A stretch of 64,000 nucleotides of DNA from Rhizobium sp. 007. Lineage in GTDB: Bacteria > Pseudomonadota > Alphaproteobacteria > Rhizobiales > Rhizobiaceae. The stretch covers positions 930,001 through 994,000 of the forward strand of contig NZ_CP064187.1 in assembly GCF_015353075.1 (NCBI RefSeq). Reading direction: 5' to 3'. A model generated the notes under the pieces. It had not been told where the DNA came from and searched no databases. It was given only the letters and a program-made list of their open reading frames with translations. The translations under genes and the position numbers were made by a program. Shown here piece by piece: positions 17,573 through 24,590 of the stretch; the stretch's first letter is position 1; each line of letters starts with the position of its first letter.

Positions 17573-18174
17573 GGTTTCGCACTCCTCCGCATCGTCTCGA
17601 TCGCCTCGAAGCGCTCGCAGAAGAGCCGCTGTGCCTCCAGCGCCGGAAGCGGCTCGATCAACAGCATGTCCTTGCTGATGCCGCGCGGCTGGCCGAAGAA
17701 TTTCCGGGCTTCGACAGGCGTGAAACCGGCCAGGCAGGTCGCCTCGAAATAGGCCGCGATCGTATCGGCCTTCTTGATTTTATCCTTGAGTTCCCGTGAC
17801 GGGTGCGGCGGCAGGCCGAAGCGCAGGTGAACCGCCGCCTCGAGACGCTTCTCCACGGCCTTATAGCCGCCGCCGACGACTGACTTGAACGGCGAGATCA
17901 TGTCGCCGATCACATATTCCGGGGCATCGTGCAGCAGCGCCATCATGCAATCGTCCGGCGTCGCATGGTTGAACCGCCGGAAAATGTCCTCGACGACGAG
18001 GCAGTGCTGGGCGACGGAGAAGGCATGGTTCCCGCAGGTCTGGCCGTTCCAACGCGCGACACGCGCCAGGCCGTGGGCGATATCGCTGAGCTCGACATCG
18101 AGCGGCGAGGGGTCGAGCAGATCCAGGCGTCGGCCAGACAGCATGCGCTGCCATGCGCGTGGCTCCTTGCTCAC
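17569..18174 (-). CDS. HD domain phosphohydrolase, YfbR-like
   Basis: A 201-residue HD-domain protein similar in pattern to YfbR 5'-deoxynucleotidases. NHAFSVAQHCLVVEDIF (about residues 40-56) and MALLHDAPEYVIGDMISPFK (about 69-88) hold the metal-binding residues, and a later KKADTIAAYFEA holds the distal aspartate. The start is GTG 18174, overlapping the ygfZ stop as GTGA; a longer open frame to 18480 would run antisense-free through ygfZ in another frame and lacks family similarity. Coupled to ygfZ upstream and the phosphatase downstream. Confidence 0.87.
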   Translation of the reverse strand: MSKEPRAWQRMLSGRRLDLLDPSPLDVELSDIAHGLARVARWNGQTCGNHAFSVAQHCLVVEDIFRRFNHATPDDCMMALLHDAPEYVIGDMISPFKSVVGGGYKAVEKRLEAAVHLRFGLPPHPSRELKDKIKKADTIAAYFEATCLAGFTPVEARKFFGQPRGISKDMLLIEPLPALEAQRLFCERFEAIETMRRSAKP

Positions 18175-19004
18175 GCGCTCGCCTCGTCGGCGCTCGCAGG
18201 GAAGGTGAGGCCGGACCAGGGCGGCAGTCTTAGCGAAACGGTCGTCTCTCCCGCCAGCAGCGAAATACCGCTTGCGATGGCTTCGCCGACGCGATCGATG
18301 CGGACGATCGCAAGCCCATTTTTGCCGACGACGGTGCCCAAAGCGCCGACCGGCTTTCCGGCAGCGGTGATCTCGGTCCCTGTGGCGGGCAGATCGGCAT
18401 CGGCGCTGACTGATACGACACGCCGGCGCGCGGTGCCGCGATGCTGCATACGGGAAACCACCTCCTGACCGACATAGCATCCCTTTCTGAAGGAAAGACC
18501 ACCGTTCAGATCCAGCAGCACGTCATGCGGAAACGCGTCCTGGAGGGCGAAATCCACACCGGAAATCGCAACGCCGTGCGCGGCGCGCAGGGCATCATAA
18601 AGCATGGCATCCGCCGTGCCATGATTGCCGCGGCAGCGCAGAAGCACCTCCCCGGCCTTCGCAAAGCGGCTGTCGGCCACGCCTTCCGCGGCCACTTCGT
18701 CCCAGGACACGGTAACGCCTTGCTCTTCGACCGGTTCAAGTGTCACAGCGGCGTGCAGTTTGTACATGGCCAGCCGCTTCAAGAGCGCATCCCGCTGGCC
18801 GGCGTCCGTCTCGATGATGAAATCGGCACCGTCGCGCCAGATCATGAAGTCGAACAGGATCTTGCCCTGCGGCGTCAGCAGCGCGCCCGGCCGGGCTTCG
18901 CTTGCGGAAAGCGAGACGATGTCGGTCGTAATGAGATTGTGCAGAAAGGCTTCGGCCCCGCTGACGCGGATAAGCGCGCGATCCTTCAGAAAGACGGCTG
19001 GCAT
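18171..19004 (-). CDS. ygfZ: Folate-binding protein YgfZ (Fe-S cluster maintenance)
   Basis: A 277-residue YgfZ/GcvT-like protein, which in E. coli uses folate to support certain iron-sulfur enzymes. The diagnostic KGCYVGQEVVSRM motif is present at about residues 161-173 with its conserved cysteine. The N-terminus resembles GcvT (LIRVSGAEAFLHNLIT). It is the first gene of a translationally coupled run with the HD and phosphatase genes; the next upstream gene on the same strand starts about 80 bp away. Confidence 0.93.
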   Translation of the reverse strand: MPAVFLKDRALIRVSGAEAFLHNLITTDIVSLSASEARPGALLTPQGKILFDFMIWRDGADFIIETDAGQRDALLKRLAMYKLHAAVTLEPVEEQGVTVSWDEVAAEGVADSRFAKAGEVLLRCRGNHGTADAMLYDALRAAHGVAISGVDFALQDAFPHDVLLDLNGGLSFRKGCYVGQEVVSRMQHRGTARRRVVSVSADADLPATGTEITAAGKPVGALGTVVGKNGLAIVRIDRVGEAIASGISLLAGETTVSLRLPPWSGLTFPASADEASA

Positions 19005-19083
19005 GGCGGAACCTGTCGCGTTCGTTATCGCTCAGAAGTAAGTCTTCCGTGCGCTGGCTGCAAGCGGGATTGAAAGGCCAAGC

Positions 19084-19833
19084 TCAGTCGCCGGCCGTGA
19101 AGAACTTCCATTTGCCGGCGGGCGTAATGCCGAGACGGTAGAAAGTGTAGCCGCCGAATTCCTGCATGTCGGAAAGGTCGCCCGCAGTGACGATGCGCAA
19201 CAGTTCCACGCGTTCCGGCGGGGTCAGAGCCTTCAAATCCTTCTCGGCGAAATAAGGCCAGACATACATCTCGTTCGGCGTGCCTGCGCCGACATGCACA
19301 AAACCGGTCGAGATCACGTCGAGCATGATTGCAAGGATCTCGTCGCCGTCCGGGTCGCCCGATAGGTCTTTCAGCGTGCCGATCGGGTCGTCCGTCGGTT
19401 CGCCCACTGACACTTGCGTCTGTTCGGCACCGCTGCCGAAGAGCGGCCGCAGGCGCTCCAGGTCGCCGGATGCTGCGGCTTCTACGATCTGCTCGCGCAT
19501 GCGGCGCACCGGCTCCGGCACCTTGCTGATGTCGTAGATTACTTCGACAGGCTTCGAATCGTCACTCGCGCCCGGCGTCGTGTCGCTGCCTTGGCTGCTG
19601 TCCTTGCTGACGAGGGGATCCGGCATCGGCACGCCCGGAGACGTTGAAGGCGGTGTCTGGGACTGTCCGGAATTTTTCTGATCGGCCGCCTGCGGATCGG
19701 CTTGGCCCGGAATCTTCTGGAGTTCAGAAAGAGCATTTGCCGAAGGAGCCGCCAGAATGCCGGCGCTGAGACAAACAGCGAGCAGGAGCGGCGCGATCGA
19801 AAGCCGCGGTTCGGTGTCCTTACCGGTACGCAT
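19084..19833 (-). CDS. Exported hypothetical protein
   Basis: A 249-residue protein with an N-terminal signal sequence (hydrophobic core about residues 13-30, ending SANA). Residues 35-95 are a Pro/Ser/Gln-rich low-complexity linker. The folded part, about 100-249, begins YDISKVPEPVRRMREQIVEAA and ends with GGYTFYRLGITPAGKWKFFTAGD; its acidic, repeat-free character resembles conserved rhizobial periplasmic proteins of unknown function, but I do not recognise a named domain. It is 11 bases from the next small gene upstream on the same strand, so they may be co-transcribed. Confidence 0.75.
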   Translation of the reverse strand: MRTGKDTEPRLSIAPLLLAVCLSAGILAAPSANALSELQKIPGQADPQAADQKNSGQSQTPPSTSPGVPMPDPLVSKDSSQGSDTTPGASDDSKPVEVIYDISKVPEPVRRMREQIVEAAASGDLERLRPLFGSGAEQTQVSVGEPTDDPIGTLKDLSGDPDGDEILAIMLDVISTGFVHVGAGTPNEMYVWPYFAEKDLKALTPPERVELLRIVTAGDLSDMQEFGGYTFYRLGITPAGKWKFFTAGD

Positions 19834-19844
19834 GGGACTCTCTA

Positions 19845-20123
19845 TTATTGCAGGGTGCGGTTCGGAGAAAATTCGCCACCCAGCATACGTTCGCGCAACG
19901 AATCAAGCAGCGCCTCTGCACCCTTTTCGCCATGGCGGCGGATCGTTTCGCGCAGCGCTTGAACGATTGCCGTGTCGGCAATAATCTCTGGCTCGATACC
20001 GTCAGCCATACCGTCGGCCCAGGCTTCGTTGTGGTACTCCAGAGCCGCCTGCATCTTTTCGTGGACGATCATGTCGTCGATGTCATTGAGGCTTGGTTCC
20101 ATCATCTCTTCCTCAAATTGCAT
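19845..20123 (-). CDS. Small acidic hypothetical protein
   Basis: A 92-residue predicted helical, acidic cytoplasmic protein. Its start is methionine-rich (MQFEEEMMEPS), so ATG 20123 or the in-frame ATG about six codons later may be used. It contains no motif I recognise. It precedes the exported hypothetical protein by 11 bases and is probably in the same transcript. Base composition and codon use match its neighbours. Confidence 0.6.
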   Translation of the reverse strand: MQFEEEMMEPSLNDIDDMIVHEKMQAALEYHNEAWADGMADGIEPEIIADTAIVQALRETIRRHGEKGAEALLDSLRERMLGGEFSPNRTLQ

Positions 20124-20202
20124 GCCTTACTGCCTGGTTAACAACTCTATCAGCCTTTTCCCAAAACGACACGTGCGCGAGTGAAAACAGGTTAATTTAT
20201 CC

Positions 20203-20634
20203 CTAATTTCCAAAGCGCGAGGTAATTTCTGTGGCGAGTGTTGCACCTTCGTTACGGTAGCGCTCTTCTGCCACGATGGCTGATGGAGTGCAATCGTTGT
20301 AGACCGAAGCAAAAGCGCGGTAGCCGCGGTTGAACGCCGCCGTCAGCCTTTCCTTCCGCTGCGGTTCGTCTTTCGTTTCCGAATCCAGCAGCTTTTGCAT
20401 GTCGCTTCGCCATTCGCTGCCGCCCGGCGCCTTGCAGAGCGTGCGCAGGTAGTGGACCGAGCCGATCACCTCCGCCAGCCGCGAGAGCTTGTCGTCATAA
20501 GGCACGACCACGGGCGCTGCCGGCACGGCTTCGGGAACCGCCGGCGGAGCCTTGTCCTGCGCCCATGCCGCAGCCGCTATTGCCGAACCGGCGCAGACAA
20601 CGAGAGGCAGAAAAACGCGTCGCACGGGAATCAT
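20203..20634 (-). CDS. TIGR02301 family exported protein
   Basis: A 143-residue protein with a cleavable-looking signal peptide (VVCAGSAIAAAAWA, cleavage after about residue 25). The mature part has the YDDKLSRLAEVIGSVHYLRTLC and FNRGYRAFASVYNDCT segments typical of the small alphaproteobacterial family TIGR02301; two cysteines in these segments could form a disulfide in the periplasm. Function is not established. It stands upstream of the 92-residue gene and downstream of the Nudix gene on the same strand, with gaps of about 80 and 60 bp. Confidence 0.8.
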   Translation of the reverse strand: MIPVRRVFLPLVVCAGSAIAAAAWAQDKAPPAVPEAVPAAPVVVPYDDKLSRLAEVIGSVHYLRTLCKAPGGSEWRSDMQKLLDSETKDEPQRKERLTAAFNRGYRAFASVYNDCTPSAIVAEERYRNEGATLATEITSRFGN

Positions 20635-20694
20635 ATTGATAGAAGATACCTGCGCCGTGACCGGAACAAGGCAGGCTGATGACTATCCACGCCG

Positions 20695-21111
20695 TTATTG
20701 TTGCACGGAGAGCCGTTCGGCACATTCAAGCACCGACTGCGGCACCGGCAAGCGGCGGATTTCCTCGACGGTGTACCAGCCGAGAGCCGCTGCGTCGTCC
20801 GACGCCACCGCCACCGCGTCCCCGTCAGCCTCCACGGTGAAGACCGAAAGGAGAAAGTGGCTGCTGACGCTGCCGTCGGCGGCATGGGCCGTCAGGTCGT
20901 AGGACGCAAAGAGCTGCGGACTATAGGCGCGGATGCCGGTCTCCTCCTCAAATTCGCGCAGCGCCGTTTGATCAGGCGTCTCGCCATCCTCCGCCCGGCC
21001 GCCGGGAAAGGCGTACATATCCGCAGACGGCGGGTTGCGGCGGAGCACGAGGAGAAAGCGGCCGTCGCGCTCGAGGATCGCTGAAGACGCTGCTCTTGGT
21101 TCTGAAGTCAT
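20695..21111 (-). CDS. Nudix hydrolase
   Basis: A 138-residue Nudix pyrophosphohydrolase. The Nudix box is complete, from the GG in FPGGRAEDGE through REFEEETGI (about residues 37-58), giving the metal-binding REXXEEXG. The start MTSEPRAASSAILERDGRFLLVLRR is typical of ADP-sugar or nucleotide-cleaning members, but the box alone does not give the substrate. It is divergent from ynfA, with about 80 bp between. Confidence 0.9.
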   Translation of the reverse strand: MTSEPRAASSAILERDGRFLLVLRRNPPSADMYAFPGGRAEDGETPDQTALREFEEETGIRAYSPQLFASYDLTAHAADGSVSSHFLLSVFTVEADGDAVAVASDDAAALGWYTVEEIRRLPVPQSVLECAERLSVQQ

Positions 21112-21194
21112 GACCTGCCGTCTCTACTCTCAGCCGGGGATTTGCGTATTCTCGTTTTGAATATTCAATCGCCGATTCGAAGGGAAGGGGCACC

Positions 21195-21515
21195 CTGACC
21201 TATATCATCTACGTTTTTGCAGCACTCTTCGAAATCGCGGGCTGCTTTGCCTTCTGGGCCTGGTTGAGGCTGGGCAAGCCGATTGGCTGGCTCGCGCCGG
21301 GCATGGTCTCGCTTGCCCTCTTCGCCTGGCTTCTGACGCTGGTGCCGAGCGAGGCGGCCGGGCGCACCTTCGCGGCCTATGGCGGCATTTACATCGTCGC
21401 ATCGCTTGTCTGGCTGTGGCTTGCAGAAAACCGTGTTCCGGACCGTTGGGATATCGGCGGGGCGGCCGTCTGCCTTGCCGGAACGGCGATCATTCTCTTC
21501 GGGCCGCGTAGCTAG
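21195..21515 (+). CDS. ynfA: YnfA family four-helix membrane protein, apparent CTG start
   Basis: Reading from 21195 gives 106 residues beginning (M)[19 protein letters not shown] and containing [16 protein letters not shown] and the C-terminal [11 protein letters not shown], which is the YnfA family at its usual length of about 108. Four membrane helices are visible. The codon where family members start is CTG; upstream the frame is open but has no ATG, GTG or TTG back to at least 21141. AGGG repeats lie four to ten bases before the CTG. The first conventional start in frame is TTG 21264, which would remove the whole first helix. YnfA proteins are small-drug-efflux-like in fold; the role is uncertain. 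Confidence 0.82.
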   Translation: MTYIIYVFAALFEIAGCFAFWAWLRLGKPIGWLAPGMVSLALFAWLLTLVPSEAAGRTFAAYGGIYIVASLVWLWLAENRVPDRWDIGGAAVCLAGTAIILFGPRS

Positions 21516-21559
21516 GGTTGCGCCTTGACGGTTGCGAAACAGGGTGCAAAGACAAATTC

Positions 21560-22321
21560 ATGTGCGGACGCTATGCCTTGACGCTGACCCCGGAGGAGTT
21601 GAAGGAGATACTTGGGCTGCTGGAGCTCGGGGACTTTCCCGCGCGCTACAATATCGCGCCGACGCAGCCGATCCTCGTCGTCGTTTCCGGCGAAGCGCAG
21701 GAGCGCGGCAGCAATCTTCCAGATCGCCGCGCCGTGCTGGTGCGCTGGGGTTTCACGCCGTCCTGGGTCAAGGATCCGAAGGAATTTCCGCTGCTCATCA
21801 ATGCGCGGGCCGAAACCGCAATCGGCAAGGCATCCTTCCGCGCCGCGATGCGCCATCGCCGTGTGCTCGTCCCGGCTTCCGGCTTCTACGAATGGCATCG
21901 TCCCTCGAAAGAAAGCGGCGAGAAACCCCAGGCTTATTGGATCAGGCCCCGCCGCGGCGGCGTGGTTGCGTTCGCCGGCCTGATGGAGACCTGGTCGTCG
22001 GCCGACGGCTCGGAAGTCGATACGGGCGCGATCCTGACCACGGCCGCCAACGCTTCCATCGCAACGATCCATGACCGCATGCCGGTCGTCATCAAGCCGG
22101 AGGATTTCGCCCGCTGGCTCGACTGCAAGACGCAGGAACCGCGCGACGTCGCCGGTCTGATGCAGCCGACGGACGAGGATTTCTTCGAAGCCATCCCCGT
22201 CGCAGACAAGGTCAACAAGGTCGCCAACATGGGAGCCGACCTGCAGACGCCCCTGGTGGTCGAGACGCCGCCGAAACCGCCCGGCAAGAAAGCTGGCGAC
22301 GGCCAGCTCAGCTTCTTTTAA
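21560..22321 (+). CDS. SOS response-associated peptidase (SRAP/HMCES family)
   Basis: A 253-residue SRAP protein, YedK-like, which forms a thiazolidine DNA-protein crosslink at abasic sites in single-stranded DNA. The start MCGRYALT leaves Cys2 as the N-terminal catalytic residue after methionine removal, which fixes ATG 21560. Other hallmarks are PRYNIAP-like ARYNIAPTQP, WGFTPSW, INARAET, and ASGFYEW with the active-site glutamate, plus IHDRMPV with the conserved histidine. All are intact. It follows ynfA by 45 bp on the same strand. Confidence 0.94.
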   Translation: MCGRYALTLTPEELKEILGLLELGDFPARYNIAPTQPILVVVSGEAQERGSNLPDRRAVLVRWGFTPSWVKDPKEFPLLINARAETAIGKASFRAAMRHRRVLVPASGFYEWHRPSKESGEKPQAYWIRPRRGGVVAFAGLMETWSSADGSEVDTGAILTTAANASIATIHDRMPVVIKPEDFARWLDCKTQEPRDVAGLMQPTDEDFFEAIPVADKVNKVANMGADLQTPLVVETPPKPPGKKAGDGQLSFF

Positions 22322-22425
22322 AACCCCATATCATTCAGCATTTTCCTGAAACCCAAAGTTCTTGATCGAGGCTGCCCTTTCGGGTTTGGGGTTCGGACAG
22401 GATCGCCTACGGGGGCCGCCGTCGG

Positions 22426-22581
22426 GTCGTTCCTCTGATTTTTTGGCTTGGGATATGGCGCGCGTTACTGCAGCCGGCATTCGCAAAACCCGCCGCGTGG
22501 CGGGTTCTCGATGTCATCATCGGTATCGTCATGAGCTTGCTGGCGATCAGCCTGCTCGTTCGTTTCTACCGTCCGGCTTAG
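22426..22581 (+). pseudogene. C-terminal remnant of a LysE/ArgO-type amino-acid exporter
   Basis: From 22426 the frame reads V-V-P-L-I-F-W-L-G-I-W-R-A-L-L-Q, then AFAKPAAWRVLDVIIGIVMS and LLAISLLVRFYRPA before TAG at 22579. The pattern of a tryptophan/glycine helix end, a P-A-A-W-R-V-L-D turn and a closing hydrophobic helix is that of the last helix of LysE/ArgO exporters. No start codon or earlier helices precede it: the frame is closed by TGA at 22363 and SRAP ends at 22321. I infer a 5'-truncated relic. A short new membrane peptide is possible but less likely without a start. Confidence 0.55.
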
Positions 22582-22721
22582 GCGATCTTCTTGACGAGGG
22601 CCGGCTTGCTCTTCAGCATCAGCGCGGCGGCCAGAACGGCCTTGAGGCCGAGCGGGCGGTAATGTGTGCTCAGATCCGGCTTTGCCGCTTGTTCCGCCTG
22701 GTCTGTTTTCTTCGAGGTCAC
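22578..22721 (-). CDS. 47-residue basic small protein, GTG start
   Basis: AAGGAG lies eight bases before GTG 22721, and the frame gives a 47-residue protein with a polar start (TSKKTDQAEQAAKPDLS) and a hydrophobic, lysine-ended C-terminus (LGLKAVLAAALMLKSK). It may be a single-pass or amphipathic membrane peptide. I do not recognise the family. Its TAA overlaps by three bases the TAG of the converging LysE remnant. A larger open frame to 22964 exists but lacks a comparable start. The strong ribosome binding site is the main reason for calling it. Confidence 0.6.
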   Translation of the reverse strand: MTSKKTDQAEQAAKPDLSTHYRPLGLKAVLAAALMLKSKPALVKKIA

Positions 22722-22766
22722 GATACTCTCCTTACACGCTTCCCTAGACTTTTTATTGTTCTGCTC

Positions 22767-22789
22767 TTTTGTCGCCAAAAACGACAAAA
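22767..22789. repeat. Perfect inverted repeat upstream of the 47-residue gene
   Basis: TTTTGTCG (22767-22774) and CGACAAAA (22782-22789) are perfectly complementary around a 7-base A-rich loop. The repeat is about 45 bases upstream of GTG 22721 on the minus strand, where an operator or promoter-proximal hairpin could act. Confidence 0.5.
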
Positions 22790-22888
22790 TAGAGGCATGG
22801 TTTATCAGGAATTGTGTACTCCATGCACATTGCGCGAGGCTTGATGCGAAGCCTCGCGTTCGTCGGGGCTTACCGGGAGAGTACGAAA

Positions 22889-23746
22889 TCAGATGTGGCG
22901 GCCGATATCGTCGTCGCCGTCGCCCGGTTCTTCGATCGTGAGCGTGCCGTACTTCAATCGCCACTTACGTGCTCCGAAGGGCAGCGACAGCAGGTAGACG
23001 ATGACGGTGAACACCATGACCTCCCAGGTAAAGCTCATCAGGAGAGCGACATAGAGCACGACGCCGAGCATCAGCGGCAGCACCAGATCGCGCCGTAAGC
23101 GGCTGCCTTCGGACTTGCCGGACCAGACAGGCAGGCGGCTGATGAGCAGGAAAGCGATCAGAACCGTATAGGCCGAAGAGATATAGGCGAAGGTGCGGTC
23201 TTCGGTGAGGCCGAGGAAGCCGAGATAGACGGGCAGCAGCACCAGCATGGCACCGGCGGGCGCAGGCACGCCGACGAAATATTCGGATTGCCAGGGCGCG
23301 CGGTTTTCCCGTTCCGCCATGACGTTGAAGCGGGCGAGGCGGAGGCCTGCGGCGATCGCATAGATCAGCGCGGCGATCCAGCCGATGGAGCGCGCGCTGT
23401 CCAGCGCGAAGACATAGACGACGAGAGCGGGCGCGACACCGAAATTGACGATGTCGGCGAGCGAATCCATCTGCGCGCCGAACTTGGAGGTTGCTTTCAT
23501 CAGGCGGGCGATGCGCCCGTCGATACCGTCGAGAAAGGCGGCCAGCAGCACCATTATCACCGCCAGCTCGTAGCGGCTCTCGAAAGCGAGGCGGATGCCG
23601 GTGAGGCCCGCGCAGATCGCCAGAATCGTGATGAGATTGGGAACGACGAGGCGTAGCGGAATTTCGCGGAGCCGCGGACCGCGCGCGGCATCGTTCGGGC
23701 CGTTCGGTTCGAAGGGCGGAAAAGGCGTCTCCATAGCACGCTCCAT
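22889..23746 (-). CDS. pssA: CDP-diacylglycerol-serine O-phosphatidyltransferase
   Basis: A 285-residue integral membrane enzyme making phosphatidylserine, the precursor of phosphatidylethanolamine. The CDP-alcohol phosphotransferase motif is complete: DGIDGRIARLMKATSKFG then AQMDSLAD (about residues 73-98), with all metal-binding aspartates. About eight hydrophobic helices are visible. Start may be the first ATG or the fifth codon. It follows psd by five bases on the same strand, so synthase and decarboxylase form one operon in pathway order reversed (psd first). Confidence 0.95.
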   Translation of the reverse strand: MERAMETPFPPFEPNGPNDAARGPRLREIPLRLVVPNLITILAICAGLTGIRLAFESRYELAVIMVLLAAFLDGIDGRIARLMKATSKFGAQMDSLADIVNFGVAPALVVYVFALDSARSIGWIAALIYAIAAGLRLARFNVMAERENRAPWQSEYFVGVPAPAGAMLVLLPVYLGFLGLTEDRTFAYISSAYTVLIAFLLISRLPVWSGKSEGSRLRRDLVLPLMLGVVLYVALLMSFTWEVMVFTVIVYLLSLPFGARKWRLKYGTLTIEEPGDGDDDIGRHI

Positions 23747-23751
23747 TCGTT

Positions 23752-24450
23752 CTAGCTGCGGCGGCTGATGACGGGTCCCTTGGCGGAGCCGAATTCAGCA
23801 AGTACCGTTTCGCCGGCAATCGCCGTCTGGCCGAGCGAAACACGTGCTGCCGCGCCGGCCGGCAGGAAGACGTCGAGCCTGGAGCCGAAACGGATAATGC
23901 CGAAACGCTCGCCGGCATCCAGCGGCTCGTTGTTATTGGCCCAGCACAGAATACGGCGGGCGACGAGGCCGGCGATCTGCACGACGCCGATCTGGCCGTG
24001 GACGGTCTCGATCACCAGCCCGTTGCGCTCGTTGTCTTCGCTGGCCTTGTCGAGCTCGGCATTCACGAAGCTGCCAGACCGGTAGTTGATGCTCACGACG
24101 CGGCCGCGCATCGGCGCGCGGTTTACATGGCAGTTGAAGACGTTCATGAAGACGGAGATGCGCAGCATCGGTTCGTTGCCTAGGTTCAGCTCGGCGGGCG
24201 GCGTTACCATCTGGATCGAAGAGACCTTGCCGTCGGCCGGCGAGATCACCAGGTCATCATCCTGCGGTGTCATGCGCTCGGGATCGCGGAAGAAGTAAGC
24301 GCACCAGAGGGTCAGGACGAGGCCGACCCAAAAGAGCGGCTCGAATATCCAGCCAAGGATCAGCGAAGCTACGAAGAACGCGGCGACGAATACATAGCCT
24401 TCCTTGTGCACCGGAACGATGGTGTTTCGAACGGTATTGAGCAAGCTCAT
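23752..24450 (-). CDS. psd: Phosphatidylserine decarboxylase proenzyme
   Basis: A 232-residue small-type phosphatidylserine decarboxylase giving phosphatidylethanolamine. Self-cleavage is expected at the Gly-Ser of [11 protein letters not shown] (about residue 190), where the serine becomes the pyruvoyl cofactor. Two hydrophobic segments at about 20-55 anchor it; [13 protein letters not shown] near 110 is a family hallmark. GAGGAGA ten bases upstream supports ATG 24450; an in-frame start at 24513 would add 21 unlikely residues. In operon with pssA. Confidence 0.95.
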   Translation of the reverse strand: MSLLNTVRNTIVPVHKEGYVFVAAFFVASLILGWIFEPLFWVGLVLTLWCAYFFRDPERMTPQDDDLVISPADGKVSSIQMVTPPAELNLGNEPMLRISVFMNVFNCHVNRAPMRGRVVSINYRSGSFVNAELDKASEDNERNGLVIETVHGQIGVVQIAGLVARRILCWANNNEPLDAGERFGIIRFGSRLDVFLPAGAAARVSLGQTAIAGETVLAEFGSAKGPVISRRS

Positions 24451-24590
24451 CGACGCTGGTCTCCTCGCGCTTTTTCGTTCCCGCTGGTTATAGAAAAAGT
24501 CCTGCGGGAGCAATGCCGTGCCGCTTCCGCCCGACCTTATGGCATGGTTCTAAACAGCAAAACGACAGAGCGGCCCTTTGGTTCGAACGC

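Noticed and set aside
22441..22844. Plus-strand frame starting ATGGCGCGCGTTACT near 22455
   Set aside because: It is in a different frame from the LysE-like remnant, has low-complexity Arg-rich residues, and runs antisense through the 47-residue gene.
24451..24513. Longer psd start at 24513
   Set aside because: It would place a charged 21-residue extension before the conserved start and ignore the GAGGAGA site before ATG 24450.
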